From contig NZ_AP025516.1 of assembly GCF_023169885.1 (NCBI RefSeq), forward strand, positions 3,017,501-3,081,500: a stretch of DNA of 64,000 nt, read 5' to 3'. Each line of letters starts with the position of its first letter. Position 1 is the stretch's first letter. This stretch comes from Desulfofustis limnaeus. Lineage in GTDB: Bacteria; Desulfobacterota; Desulfobulbia; Desulfobulbales; Desulfocapsaceae. Made by a program: the position numbers and the translations under genes. Under the pieces are notes generated by a model. It did not search any database. It had not been told where the DNA came from and worked only from the letters and a program-made list of their open reading frames with translations. This document shows positions 53,785-63,674 of the stretch, one piece after another.

Positions 53785-56229
53785 ATGAAACTCAGAGCAA
53801 AACTGTTGCTCATCGCCGCTATCGGCATCATTCTCACCTTCGCCGCCAGTGCCGCGATCACCTGGTATTATTACGAGCAGGAAAAGCAGAAACGAATCAG
53901 GGATGCCGTCGCCGCAGCACAGCACAATTTCACGGTCGCACTGGACGCTAAAAAGGACGTGTGGCAGACCAACGCCCTGCAGATCGCCGGCAATCAGCAG
54001 ATCGTCTCGGCCCTGGCCAGCGGCAACCGGGACGACGCCCAACGACTGTTGAGCGGCCTCGGCGCCGTTTTCAAGGAGCATACCACCTTTCGCAACGTCG
54101 AAGTCCATCTGATCGACAAGGATTTGCGTTCGTTTTTCAAATCCTGGGATCCAGATCGTTTCGGCGAGCAGCTCAGCCATTCCCGGGGCTATCCGCTAGT
54201 CAAAGAGCAAAAGAAATCCCAGGTGGCCATGGAAATGTCGTCCAAGGGACTGCGCCTCAAGGGACTCTTTCCCATATTTGAGCAAGACACCTTTCTCGGT
54301 ATCGCCAATTTCGAGGGAGGCCTCAACTCGTTGAAATTGACCCTCAAGCCCTACGGGGTCGATTTTCTCTATTTCATGGACGCCACGGATGTGGATGTCG
54401 CCCCACACTACCGGGACAGTGAACAGGCGGGCCCCTATATCCTCAACCAGAGCAACGGTGACGAGGAGTTCAGCGCCTTCGTCAAACAACCGGAAATCAT
54501 CGACCAGCTCCTCGTCAAAGAGTATCTGATCACAGACGACTACCTGGCCTTCAAAGGGCACTTTACCGATTTCACTGGGGCTCCGATCGGCCTTTATCTG
54601 CTGGGCATGAAAACCGACCTGGTGATGGAAGATATCTTCGCTTTGCGAGGACTGATGGTGAAGTTGTTTATCGGCTTGTTCGGCTGTTTTCTGCTGTTAT
54701 TGTTCGCCCTCATCTTCTTTACCAGCGCCAGGGTGATCAAACCGCTGACTGCCATCTCCCGCAGCATGGAGGACATCGCCATCGGCGAGGGCGATCTCAC
54801 CAAGCGGATCCCGGTGCAGGGCAAAGACGAAATCGGCATCCTGGCCGGCTGGTTCAACCAGTTTCTGGACAAGCTCAATACCATCGTCATGGACATCAGC
54901 CGTAACTCGGAAACGGTTACCGCCGCCGCTTTCGAACTACTCTCCGTTTCCGGCCAGTTGGCCGACAATTCCGAGGAACTGACCGGGCGGGCCAATACCG
55001 TGGCGGTGGCCTCGGAAGAAATGAGTTCGAACATGAGTTCAGTGGCGGCGGCCAGCGAGCAGATCGCCACCAACGTGAGCATGGTAACCGATTCCGCCTC
55101 GCTGATGCAGCAGAGCCTGGTTGCGGTACGACAAAACTGCGAGCGGGCCGGCACCGTCTCCGACCAGGCGGCAACCCAGATTAACGAGACAACCACCCGG
55201 GTCGATCTGCTCGGTCATGCGGCAACGGAGATTACCAAGATCACCGAAGTCATCACCGAGATCGCCGACCAGACCAATTTGCTCGCCCTCAACGCCACCA
55301 TCGAAGCGGCCCGGGCCGGCGAGGCCGGCAAAGGTTTTGCCGTCGTGGCCGGAGAGATCAAGGAGCTGGCCCGCCAGACCGCCTCGGCAACCAGTGATAT
55401 TCGCAGCAAGATTTCGGAAATTCAAAGCCTGACCAATACCACCGTTGAGGATGTGGACAAGGTCGCCAAGGTCTTCAGCGAGGTCAAACACGTCGTCGAT
55501 CAGATCGTCTCGGCCATCGAGCAGCAGGCGGCCAGCACCGCAGAGGTCGCCGGCAACATCGAGCAGGCTGCCCAAGGTCTGCAGGAAGTGAATGAAAACG
55601 TCTCTCAGAGTTCCCAGGTTTCGACCGAGATAGCCAGGGACATTGGGGAAGTGCAGACCTATGCCGACGACATGCATCGCAAGAGCCGGACCATGCGCAG
55701 CAGCGCCGAGAATCTGACCGATCTATCGGCCAAACTCAAGGAGATGATATCGGTCTTCAAGGTGAAACAGGATGGCGATGGCACCGCTAGGAAGCTGGCG
55801 TCAAACGACGCCATGGTCGAAGACCTGATGCCCTGGGGGCCGAAACTGCAGCTCGGCATCACCGAGATAGACGACCATCACCGGCAACTGGTGTCCCTTA
55901 TCAACCAGCTCTACCGCGCCATGAAACAAAAAAGCGGGAGTACCGTCATCACCTCCATCCTCAACGATTTGGTCGAATACACCCGGTTCCATTTCGCCTT
56001 CGAGGAACGGCAGTTCCGCGCCTTCGACTATCCGGCCCGCACCGATCACGAGCGAATTCACCGGAAACTGGTGGACAAGGTGCAGGACTTCCAGAACCAG
56101 CTGGCCGCCGGTCGGGCCGGAGTAACCATGGACCTGATGACGTTTCTGATGGATTGGTTGCAGGACCACATCCTCAAGGCCGACCAACGCTACGTGGCCC
56201 TGCTGCGGGGCAAGAAGCTGGTGAAATGA
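53785..56229 (+). CDS. chemoreceptor with C-terminal bacteriohemerythrin domain
   Basis: About 814 residues from ATG 53785 (GGGAGA upstream; the frame opens at 53710). Helix 1 (9-28), a periplasmic Cache-like sensor (about 30-305, with [17 protein letters not shown] and [10 protein letters not shown]), helix 2 ([19 protein letters not shown]), HAMP, and a full signalling domain with tip [21 protein letters not shown]. The C-terminal 130 residues are a hemerythrin: [36 protein letters not shown] and [12 protein letters not shown] supply the di-iron His/Glu/Asp set. It is like Desulfovibrio DcrH, which senses oxygen. Stands alone, without che genes beside it. Confidence 0.9.
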   Translation: MKLRAKLLLIAAIGIILTFAASAAITWYYYEQEKQKRIRDAVAAAQHNFTVALDAKKDVWQTNALQIAGNQQIVSALASGNRDDAQRLLSGLGAVFKEHTTFRNVEVHLIDKDLRSFFKSWDPDRFGEQLSHSRGYPLVKEQKKSQVAMEMSSKGLRLKGLFPIFEQDTFLGIANFEGGLNSLKLTLKPYGVDFLYFMDATDVDVAPHYRDSEQAGPYILNQSNGDEEFSAFVKQPEIIDQLLVKEYLITDDYLAFKGHFTDFTGAPIGLYLLGMKTDLVMEDIFALRGLMVKLFIGLFGCFLLLLFALIFFTSARVIKPLTAISRSMEDIAIGEGDLTKRIPVQGKDEIGILAGWFNQFLDKLNTIVMDISRNSETVTAAAFELLSVSGQLADNSEELTGRANTVAVASEEMSSNMSSVAAASEQIATNVSMVTDSASLMQQSLVAVRQNCERAGTVSDQAATQINETTTRVDLLGHAATEITKITEVITEIADQTNLLALNATIEAARAGEAGKGFAVVAGEIKELARQTASATSDIRSKISEIQSLTNTTVEDVDKVAKVFSEVKHVVDQIVSAIEQQAASTAEVAGNIEQAAQGLQEVNENVSQSSQVSTEIARDIGEVQTYADDMHRKSRTMRSSAENLTDLSAKLKEMISVFKVKQDGDGTARKLASNDAMVEDLMPWGPKLQLGITEIDDHHRQLVSLINQLYRAMKQKSGSTVITSILNDLVEYTRFHFAFEERQFRAFDYPARTDHERIHRKLVDKVQDFQNQLAAGRAGVTMDLMTFLMDWLQDHILKADQRYVALLRGKKLVK

Positions 56230-56346
56230 ACACCGGGGAGGACGCCGAGCGGCACGGCCGGGGCACCGCTTTGCCACGCTCCGCTACAGCCGTTGCAATC
56301 CGGCATGCTGCAGGAAGCAGCAGTACGCCTCCAGCCGCAGGAACCG

Positions 56347-58059
56347 TCACCCGACGAAGAGCGGTACGTGGCAGAAACGGGTAACGTCGAACAGCCCCCG
56401 ATCGGTCAGTTTCAGCTCCGGAATCACCGGCAGCGCCAGAAATGATAGCGCCATGAACGGGTCCTCGGGCACCGCCCCCAGGCCGCGGGCGGCAGCCTTG
56501 AGACGGTCGATCTGCCGCAGGACCGAAGGCAGCGGCTCATCCGACATCAGGCCGGCCAGCGGCAAGGCAAGCACGGTCTCGACCCGCCTCGAATCCACCA
56601 CCACCTGGCCGCCGCCACGCTCAATAACGGTGTCAATGGCCCGAAGCAGCTCCTCGTCGCTGGTCCCGACGGCGATGATATGGTGCGAGTCGTGGGCGAC
56701 GCTCGAGGCCAGCGCCCCCCGGCGCAGACCAAAACCGCGGACAAAGCCGATACCGACGTTACCGGTGGCCCGATGCCGCTCGACCACCACCAGCTTGAGC
56801 AGATCCCGCCCCGGATCGGAAACGGCCAACCCGTTGTGCTGGGCAATGTCGTCGACAACGCGACGCGTAACGATCTGCCCCGGCACCAACTCGATCACCA
56901 GCCCTTGCCGCCCTGTTGCCTTGACCTCGAGATCGAGCGTGTCCCGGCGGACCCGCATGGTTGCTGGACAGGCGGCCGTTTTCGGTACCGCCACGTCCGG
57001 GTGCAGCTGACCATCTTGGGCCACCAGTTGTCCGCCGCTGTACACCGCATCCGGGACAAAGGTTTCAAGATCGGACAGAACCACCAGATCGGCCCGGCGT
57101 CCCGGAGCGACGGCACCCACGTGGGGAAGGCGGAAATAGCGGGACGGATTCAGGGTGGCCAGCCGCACGGCGGTCACCGGATCGACTCCTTTTTTGACGG
57201 CCCTGCGGATCAGAAAATTGATATGGCCTTCACTGCAGATGTCACCGGGATGCCGGTCATCGGTACACCACATGAGGAAGGGCTCGGTACGGGGGGTGAT
57301 GATCGGCAACAGGTCGTCGAGATTTTTGGCACCGGTCCCTTCCCGGATCATGATCGTCATGCCGTTGGCTATCTTTTCCAGGGCCTCGGCGGCTGACACG
57401 CATTCATGATCACTGCCGATACCGGCACTCAGATAAGCCGCCAGGTCCTTGCCGGACAGGCCGGGGCAATGGCCGTCCACCATCTTGTGCCGGGCCCGGG
57501 CCGCTGCAATCTTGGCCAACACCTCCGGATCTCCGGCCAATACTCCGGGGAAATTCATCATCTCGCCCAACCCCAGGATCCGGTCATGGGCGAAGAGTGG
57601 CCCAATCGTCTGGGCATCGAGCACGGCACCGGCAGTTTCCATGGCCGTCGCCGGTACACAGGAAGACACCAGATAATAGATACTCATCGGCTGGCCTTCG
57701 GCCGCCTGGAGCATCAAGGAGATGCCCTCCATACCGAGGACGTTGGCAATTTCATGAGGATCGGCAACCACCGTGGTGGTGCCGAGTGGCATGACAGCCC
57801 GGACGAACTCGGATACCGAGACCATGGAACTCTCAAGATGCACGTGGCTGTCGATGAACCCCGGAGCAATAAACTTGTTTGCCAGGCTGAGCGTACGGTG
57901 CGCCTGATAGTCACCGATGCCGACAATCCGATCACCGGCGATGGCCACCTGGCCGGTATCGATTGCACCGGTAAAGACGTTGATGATGCGGGCATCGGTC
58001 AACAACAGATCGGCCGGGCAATGTCCGCCGGCGACGTCAATCAGATCCTTTTCGGTCAT
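56347..58059 (-). CDS. ade: adenine deaminase
   Basis: 570 residues with AGGAGG before the ATG. An amidohydrolase barrel with GFIDSHVHLESSM (metal His pair), ADPHEIANVLG, DGHCPGLSG, GSDHECVSAAEA and CTDDRHPGD, and the C-terminal adenine-deaminase domain (GFGLRRGALASSVAHDSHHIIAVG). It converts adenine to hypoxanthine and ammonia for purine salvage in the cytoplasm. Length is normal. The metal residues look complete. It lies 45 bases downstream of the M48 protease gene on the same strand, so the two may be co-transcribed, with no obvious functional link. Confidence 0.94.
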   Translation of the reverse strand: MTEKDLIDVAGGHCPADLLLTDARIINVFTGAIDTGQVAIAGDRIVGIGDYQAHRTLSLANKFIAPGFIDSHVHLESSMVSVSEFVRAVMPLGTTTVVADPHEIANVLGMEGISLMLQAAEGQPMSIYYLVSSCVPATAMETAGAVLDAQTIGPLFAHDRILGLGEMMNFPGVLAGDPEVLAKIAAARARHKMVDGHCPGLSGKDLAAYLSAGIGSDHECVSAAEALEKIANGMTIMIREGTGAKNLDDLLPIITPRTEPFLMWCTDDRHPGDICSEGHINFLIRRAVKKGVDPVTAVRLATLNPSRYFRLPHVGAVAPGRRADLVVLSDLETFVPDAVYSGGQLVAQDGQLHPDVAVPKTAACPATMRVRRDTLDLEVKATGRQGLVIELVPGQIVTRRVVDDIAQHNGLAVSDPGRDLLKLVVVERHRATGNVGIGFVRGFGLRRGALASSVAHDSHHIIAVGTSDEELLRAIDTVIERGGGQVVVDSRRVETVLALPLAGLMSDEPLPSVLRQIDRLKAAARGLGAVPEDPFMALSFLALPVIPELKLTDRGLFDVTRFCHVPLFVG

Positions 58060-58104
58060 GCCGCCTCCTGATCCCGGCTAGGCAGATCATTCAACCGCCT
58101 GCGA

Positions 58105-59472
58105 TCAACGAACCACGCCCCACTGCTGCAGACGAGAGTAGGCGAACTGGGCCGCCTGGCCGCGTTGCCCGAGGTTCAGGTAAGCGGCATAGTGCCGTGC
58201 CGCCCGGTGGCGATCTCCCATGCCCTCGGCGGCTACGCCCTTGAGAAAGGTAATACCGGCATCACCCGGCAGGATCCGATCGACGTCGTCAAAGGCCTGA
58301 TAGGCCGCCGCCGGATCGCGTTGACTGAGCGACAAGATGCCGGCCAACTTGTGTCCCTGCGCCTCTTCCGGATAGATGGTTCGCGCCACCTCGGCATAAC
58401 GGATCGCCTGGGGCCCGCGTCCCTGCGCCTGGAGACATTGGGCCATGCGGATATTGGCCGCATAGTCCCGGGGCGTTCCCAACAGGGCGGTACGAAACTG
58501 GTCTTCCGCCTCGGCAAACTGCTTTTTGGCCATGGCCGTCTCGCCGCGCTTGCAGGCATCGATGGTCGGCTTGATCTGGCGCAGGGATGCCGTCTGATCG
58601 AGGAAACGCTCCCGCCCCGGATCGATCGAGGCGCTGGCGGCATAGACGGTGGCGGCCCGTTCCCGGGCGATATCGCGGCGCTCGGCGCTCATCGGGTGTG
58701 AGGAGAACATGGTCTCCAGCAGGCTGGGCTGGCGTTTCTCCTCATCCACCAGGAGTTGATGCAGGGCGGTCATGCCGGTAGCCGGGTAACCGGCCCGTAC
58801 CATGTAGTCCTGGCCCAGGGCGTCAGCCTCGCGCTCGTTGTCCCGGGAATAACTGGCCAGCAGGGCGCTGGCGCCGATCTGGCTGCCGACGCCGAGCAGC
58901 GTGCCCCATTGCGAGTCTTGCGCGGCGATATTGAGCCCGACCACCGCCACCTGCGCCAGTAGCGCCTGCCCCTGGCGCTGCGCCGCGTGCCGGGCGTTCA
59001 CATGGCCGATCTCATGCCCTAAAAGTGCCGCCAACTCGGCCTCGTTTTCCAACTCGGTGGCGATACCGCGGGTCACCCCCATGGCGCCTCCGGGGAAGGT
59101 GTAGGCGTTGACATAGTTGGCGTTGAGCACCCGATAGGAATAAGGCATGTCGGGTCGATGGCTCACCCCGTGCACCCGCCTGCCGACCTCGCTCAGGTAG
59201 CCGTTGAGTTGCCCGTCCTGGACCGCGCCCAGATCCTGAGAGAACTGATGCGGCGAAACCTGGGCATCGATGGAACGCTCCTGAGCTTCGGACATGCCAA
59301 CCAAGATGCTCTCTCCTGTTACCGGTGAAGTGGCGCACCCCTGCAACGACAGAGTCGACGGATAGACAGTGGAAACACCGAGCAGCCAGAGGGCCTGGCG
59401 CCGGGTGAGACGGTTAAGCCGCAGGCTGCGAGCCAGGGCCTCGGAAAATGCTGCCATACGAGATGTGGACAT
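58105..59472 (-). CDS. M48-family metalloprotease lipoprotein with TPR repeats
   Basis: 455 residues. The signal has a twin-arginine-like TRRQALWLLG and a lipobox SLQGC with Cys46, so it may use the Tat route before lipidation. The zinc site is HEIGHVNARH (152-161) with the third ligand in EREADALG. The C-terminal 170 residues are TPR-like (CKRGETAMAKKQFAEAEDQF, YAEVARTIYPEEAQGHK). This is the BepA/LoiP-type arrangement that degrades misassembled outer-membrane proteins. GGGAGG precedes the ATG at 59472. Family and location are firm; the exact substrate is inferred. Confidence 0.88.
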   Translation of the reverse strand: MSTSRMAAFSEALARSLRLNRLTRRQALWLLGVSTVYPSTLSLQGCATSPVTGESILVGMSEAQERSIDAQVSPHQFSQDLGAVQDGQLNGYLSEVGRRVHGVSHRPDMPYSYRVLNANYVNAYTFPGGAMGVTRGIATELENEAELAALLGHEIGHVNARHAAQRQGQALLAQVAVVGLNIAAQDSQWGTLLGVGSQIGASALLASYSRDNEREADALGQDYMVRAGYPATGMTALHQLLVDEEKRQPSLLETMFSSHPMSAERRDIARERAATVYAASASIDPGRERFLDQTASLRQIKPTIDACKRGETAMAKKQFAEAEDQFRTALLGTPRDYAANIRMAQCLQAQGRGPQAIRYAEVARTIYPEEAQGHKLAGILSLSQRDPAAAYQAFDDVDRILPGDAGITFLKGVAAEGMGDRHRAARHYAAYLNLGQRGQAAQFAYSRLQQWGVVR

Positions 59473-59824
59473 GGGACACCCTCCCTGTGGTGGGGCACCG
59501 CCTCAAAAAACAGCTGAAAGCTGGGTAACGGCGGCGGACACTGTTCAAGCTGCCAAGAACCACTATATCTATTTACCAGAACTTCGGCAAGACCAGCTCC
59601 TCAGCCGTTATGCTGATGCCCTGGCACCGAAATTATCCACCAGCAAAGCCGGTGGATAATTACTCGGCCGCTTTTTATACCCCATTGTTTTTTCAAATGA
59701 AACATACCGTTAACATCAGAACAGCCTATTTGACATATTATCAACAACAATAGTATTGATCATCCTGGCTTCTTAGGACTCGGATCGAGCCATCCGTCAA
59801 ACAACTTCGCTGAAGCAGCTCCCG
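59473..59824. other. divergent intergenic region, 352 bp
   Basis: Lies between the M48 gene and the reductase activator. It holds the hairpin at 59631-59661 and, toward the activator, TTGACA at 59730-59735 followed after 15 bases by TAGTAT (59751-59756), a modest sigma-70-type promoter on the plus strand. The 3' half is markedly AT-rich. No clear ribosome site precedes the start at 59825. Confidence 0.4.
59631..59661. promoter_or_regulatory. perfect 11-bp dyad between divergent genes
   Basis: AATTATCCACC, loop AGCAAAGCC, GGTGGATAATT. No T-run follows directly and both flanking genes start away from it, so an operator for a dimeric regulator is more likely than a terminator. It lies about 70 bases upstream of the TTGACA element. 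Confidence 0.5.
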
Positions 59825-60580
59825 ATGAACCGTTTTGCAGGGATAGATATCGGCTCGCGGACCATCGAATTGGTGGTAATCGATGCCGACGGCGTCATCC
59901 AGGAAAGCCTTCAGGCCGACACCGGTTTCGACCCGATGACCGCAGCACGTGCCATGATAGAGAGAGTCGACTTTGACCAGATCATGGCCACCGGTTATGG
60001 CCGCACTCTTTTTGAAATTTCATTCGCAGCTCGTACCGTTACGGAGATCAAAGCGCACGCGAGGGGAGCGCGGGCATCGTTTGCCGAGGCCCAAACTGTT
60101 CTTGATATCGGCGGGCAGGACAGCAAATCAATCGCGCTCATGGATAACGGGAGAGTGAAAAAATTCGAGATGAACGATCGGTGTGCGGCGGGAACCGGAA
60201 AATTCCTTGAAATCATGGCTAAATCGCTGGGTTTCTCCATTGACGATTTTGGCAGGGAGGCGCTCCTGGCCACGTCTGGCCTGACCATTTCCAGCATGTG
60301 TACCGTCTTCGCTGAATCGGAAGTTACCTCCTTGATCGCCAAAGGCGAACATCCGCGGGATATTGCCCTCGGCTTGCATCAAAGCGTCATCCGCAGAGCA
60401 GCGGCAATGGTCAACCGGGTTTCGTCGGATGGAACCATCGTCTTCACCGGTGGCGTCGCCCGGAATCCCTGTATGGTGGAACTGCTCAACAAGCATTTGG
60501 GCCGTACCGTGGTCGTTCCCGGCAACCCGCAGCAGACCGGCGCGTTGGGCGCCGCTTTAATTCTCCTGGAAGAGCACTGA
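59825..60580 (+). CDS. ATP-dependent activator of 2-hydroxyacyl-CoA dehydratase/double-cubane reductase
   Basis: 251 residues of the BcrA/BadF/HgdC ASKHA-type ATPase family: nucleotide motifs GIDIGSRTIELVVID, LDIGGQDSKSIAL and FTGGVARNP. Two cysteines, Cys120 in NDRCAAGTGKFLE and Cys159 in SSMCTVFAESEV, hold one [4Fe-4S] cluster across the homodimer. It uses ATP-driven movement to push single electrons at low potential into a partner enzyme. The partner is the next gene, five bases on. Length is typical. Electron donor (ferredoxin or flavodoxin) is not encoded nearby. Confidence 0.92.
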   Translation: MNRFAGIDIGSRTIELVVIDADGVIQESLQADTGFDPMTAARAMIERVDFDQIMATGYGRTLFEISFAARTVTEIKAHARGARASFAEAQTVLDIGGQDSKSIALMDNGRVKKFEMNDRCAAGTGKFLEIMAKSLGFSIDDFGREALLATSGLTISSMCTVFAESEVTSLIAKGEHPRDIALGLHQSVIRRAAAMVNRVSSDGTIVFTGGVARNPCMVELLNKHLGRTVVVPGNPQQTGALGAALILLEEH

Positions 60581-60584
60581 CACC

Positions 60585-61724
60585 ATGAACGAGAACCTCC
60601 TCATCTCATTGCAACATGCAGCCGAACAGAATATCGAAGATATCGAGCAGGCCAAGGCAGCGGGACGATCAGTGATCGGTTTCTACTGCCTTTACTCCCC
60701 CACTGAACTGGCCATAGCGGCAAACGCAATCCCTCTTTCGCTTTGTGGCACTAAAAATGATCCGATCGGTGCTGCAGAACAATTTCTGCCGCGCAATCTC
60801 TGCCCGCTCATCAAAAGCAGCTTCGGGTTCGCCGTCACCGACACCTGCCCGTTCTTTCGGTTCTCCGATATCATCGTTGGCGACACCACCTGTGATGGGA
60901 AGAAAAAGATGTTCGAACTGCTATCCCGTTACAAACCGGTCCACGTCCTCCAACTGCCACATAACCAGGATCTCGGTCAGGCACTCCCGTTCTGGTTGGA
61001 AGAATTACACCGCTTCAAAGGTATCATCGAGCGACAAACCAGTTGCTTCATTTCCGATGATCGGCTGACCAGTGCAATCCGTCTGATGAACAGGGTAAGG
61101 CTTGCTCGCACCGCCCTCATGGACGTCAATCGGGCCGTTCCCGCTCCCTTGCGGGGGTCACAGCTCCTGGAGATTCTCTTCAAAATAGGCTTTCTGGCAG
61201 ACAAGGAACAGGCCATCGCCCTGATGCAAGACGCGGCGGAGGCGGCAGCCAACGGTGCCTTTCTCCCGGCGGGTGGCAAGCCATCCCGTCGCCGGAGAAT
61301 ATTACTGACAGGGGTTCCGGTCGGGATAGGGAGCGACAAGGTGGTCAGAATCGTTGAGCAATGCGGCGCCGACGTGGTGGCCCTGGAGAACTGCTCCGGT
61401 TACAAAAAGGCCTTCACGGTTGATGAAACCATCGATCCGATGACTGCTCTGGCCAGGCAATACCTGACTACTCCCTGCTCGGTGATGAGCCCGAATCAAG
61501 GACGGATGGAACTCATCCAGCGTATGCTGGACGATTTCTCCATCGACGGTGTCATCGATCTTACCTGGCAGGCCTGCCACACCTATAATATTGAGGCCTT
61601 CCTGATCAACGAGCTGGTGCAGAAAGAACGGGGTATAAGCGCCCTCCATCTGGAAACGGACTACGCCGCAAGCGACACGGAACAGCTCAGGGTCCGTATC
61701 GAAGCTTACCTTGAGATGTTGTGA
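60585..61724 (+). CDS. double-cubane-cluster anaerobic reductase (2-hydroxyacyl-CoA dehydratase family)
   Basis: 379 residues, one chain of the HgdB/FldBC superfamily. Cysteine positions fit the double-cubane-cluster protein group: SLCGTKND, PRNLCPLIKSSFGFA, DTCPFFRFSD, GDTTCDGKKKM, LENCSGYKK, TPCSVMSPN and WQACHTYNIE. Proteins of this group (first studied in Carboxydothermus) carry an [Fe8S9]-type double cubane and reduce small molecules such as acetylene in vitro; the natural substrate is unknown. Homodimeric dehydratase function is less likely because no second subunit gene or CoA-transferase is present. Forms an operon with its activator. Confidence 0.88.
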   Translation: MNENLLISLQHAAEQNIEDIEQAKAAGRSVIGFYCLYSPTELAIAANAIPLSLCGTKNDPIGAAEQFLPRNLCPLIKSSFGFAVTDTCPFFRFSDIIVGDTTCDGKKKMFELLSRYKPVHVLQLPHNQDLGQALPFWLEELHRFKGIIERQTSCFISDDRLTSAIRLMNRVRLARTALMDVNRAVPAPLRGSQLLEILFKIGFLADKEQAIALMQDAAEAAANGAFLPAGGKPSRRRRILLTGVPVGIGSDKVVRIVEQCGADVVALENCSGYKKAFTVDETIDPMTALARQYLTTPCSVMSPNQGRMELIQRMLDDFSIDGVIDLTWQACHTYNIEAFLINELVQKERGISALHLETDYAASDTEQLRVRIEAYLEML

Positions 61725-61995
61725 GATCTCCCACACCGCCGGCTTCACCCGAGCGAACCGTCAGACATCGCGCATACCGCCGAACCCGTGCGGCATGTGT
61801 ATGGCCGATGCGACAGGCTCAAACCATAAGGATTTCCAATTGGTTTTTACCCTTCTTCCATGATAAGTGGATACCACGTCATAACCGCGCTCCGCTAGCC
61901 GTTCGGCAGGTATCGCTTGAGGAATCTGGGCTCTCTCATCATGCCGCACAAGACAATGGAGTAACGCTTCTTCATCTTTGCTGGGAGGTACACCG

Positions 61996-62823
61996 ATGCG
62001 TCCTGTAATCGTCTTAGTAACCGCACTTCTGCTCTCATCATTTTCAGGTCTTGCATGCTTGGCCAGTGACTTGGATGGCTTCACCGGGCAGAAAGGCACC
62101 CTGAAGATCGCCGGAGGAACGGCCCATATCCCGGTCATGAAAGATGCCGCCCAGGCGGTCATGGAAATGAACCCGGAGATCAAGATCACTATTGCCGGCG
62201 GTGGTTCCGGAGTCGGCATCAAACAGGTCGGCGAAGGGATTATCGATATCGGCAACGCCGGCAGGGAAGCGACCACCGCGGAATTGGAGACTTTCGGCCT
62301 GACCATGATCCGCTGGGCCATAGATGGTGTCGCTGTGGCGGTCAACCCGAAGAACCCGGTGCACGCGCTCACCTCCGAGCAGCTGCGAGATATCTTCGCC
62401 GGCCGAGTAACCACCTGGAAAGACGTGGGCGGAGAGGATCGCCAGATCAACCTTTACACCCGAGATGAGGCCAGTGGCACCCGCGAGGTATTCTGGACAA
62501 AGGCGATCAAAAAGGAAGTCATCGACACCAAGGCGAACGTGGTTGTTTCCAATGGCGCCATGAAAACCGCCATCGCCAATGACCCCTACGCCATCGGCTA
62601 TGTTTCGGTGGGACACATCGACGAGACGGTCGCCCCGGTGACTTTGGATGGCATCACCCCGTCTTTAGAAACCGTCAAAAACGGTGACTACAAAGTCGCC
62701 CGCGGCCTGTTCAGCCTGACCAAGGGTGATCCGCAAGGACTTGCCAAGCTCTTTCTTGAATACTTGCTCAGTCCCTCCGGGCAGGACATCGTTGTCGAGA
62801 AGGGATTTATCTCAGTCCAGTGA
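61996..62823 (+). CDS. pstS: phosphate ABC transporter substrate-binding protein
   Basis: 275 residues from ATG 61996 (GGGAGG seven bases upstream). Signal peptide (1-24), then a PstS-like domain: KGTLKIAGGTAHIPVMKDA, TIAGGGSGVGIKQV, IDIGNAGREAT, and RDEASGTREVFW, which supply phosphate contacts. It binds phosphate in the periplasm for PstCA. The 271 bases before it show no clear Pho box or other signal. Its stop overlaps the pstC start (GTGA). No phoB, phoU or pstB is inside the window; pstB may lie past the right edge. Confidence 0.9.
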   Translation: MRPVIVLVTALLLSSFSGLACLASDLDGFTGQKGTLKIAGGTAHIPVMKDAAQAVMEMNPEIKITIAGGGSGVGIKQVGEGIIDIGNAGREATTAELETFGLTMIRWAIDGVAVAVNPKNPVHALTSEQLRDIFAGRVTTWKDVGGEDRQINLYTRDEASGTREVFWTKAIKKEVIDTKANVVVSNGAMKTAIANDPYAIGYVSVGHIDETVAPVTLDGITPSLETVKNGDYKVARGLFSLTKGDPQGLAKLFLEYLLSPSGQDIVVEKGFISVQ

Positions 62824-63671
62824 GGAAAGCGGATTCACGGCAGGAGTCGATCCTCCTGGCTGCCACCATCGGCAGCGGGACGCTGGTGATTGGCGTCTTC
62901 TTCCTCATGCTGCATCTGGGCTGGCCGCTGCTCGTCAGCGGCCAGTTTTTTTCCTTGCTTTTCCAGGAATGGCGGCCGGCTGAAGGGATATACGGCATTT
63001 ACCCGATGCTGGTGGGCAGTATCGCCATTTCCCTGCTGGCCCTTGTCATCTCGCTTCCCATCAGTCTCGGTGCCGCCTTTTCGGCCACTTTGCTGGCCCC
63101 GTTCTGGGCACGCTCATTTTTGCTGCTGCTGGTCAGGTATATGGCCGGCATCCCGACCGTGGTCTACGGCTTCGTCGCCGTTTTTTTCCTGGTCCCGTTC
63201 ATGCGTGAACATGTTACCGGCGGCTCCGGGTTCACCATCCTTGCAGCAGCCATCGTTCTGGCAATCCTTATCAGCCCCACCATGATCATTTTTTTCGTGA
63301 ACGGGTTGAACAGTGTCTCCAGGAGCCACCGTTTGGCCGTCGACGCCCTGGGAGGCAGACCCACGCAGAAATTGCTCTATCTGCTCATTCCCCAGGCTTG
63401 GCCTTCTCTAGCCGCCGGAACGATCATGGGGCTTGGACGAGCCATGGGAGACACCTTGATCAGCCTGATGGTGGCCGGCAACAGCATAGCCGTGCCGGAA
63501 ACCGTCACCGATTCGGCACGAACCTTGACCGCTCATATCGCGCTGGTTATCGCCGCTGATTTTTCCGGCATGGAATTCATGTCAATCTTTTCCTGCGGGA
63601 TTGTCCTGTATATCTTCACCGTACTTTCTGTCGGCGTTATCCGTTTAAGTACCGGTAATAAAATCGAATAA
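62820..63671 (+). CDS. pstC: phosphate ABC transporter permease PstC
   Basis: 283 residues from the GTG at 62820, overlapping pstS. Six helices; VRYMAGIPTVVYGFVAVFFLVPFM and the EAA loop DALGGRPTQKLLYLLIPQAWPSL are typical of PstC, and GLGRAMGDTLISLMVAGN is the conserved late loop. With PstA it forms the phosphate channel in the inner membrane. Three bases separate it from pstA. Confidence 0.92.
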   Translation: MRKADSRQESILLAATIGSGTLVIGVFFLMLHLGWPLLVSGQFFSLLFQEWRPAEGIYGIYPMLVGSIAISLLALVISLPISLGAAFSATLLAPFWARSFLLLLVRYMAGIPTVVYGFVAVFFLVPFMREHVTGGSGFTILAAAIVLAILISPTMIIFFVNGLNSVSRSHRLAVDALGGRPTQKLLYLLIPQAWPSLAAGTIMGLGRAMGDTLISLMVAGNSIAVPETVTDSARTLTAHIALVIAADFSGMEFMSIFSCGIVLYIFTVLSVGVIRLSTGNKIE

Positions 63672-63674
63672 TCC

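Noticed and set aside
61725-61995. Possible short genes on either strand before pstS
   Set aside because: Neither the plus (95 codons) nor the minus frame has a ribosome site or known motif, and the minus frame merely continues antisense to pstS. I also found no convincing Pho box here.
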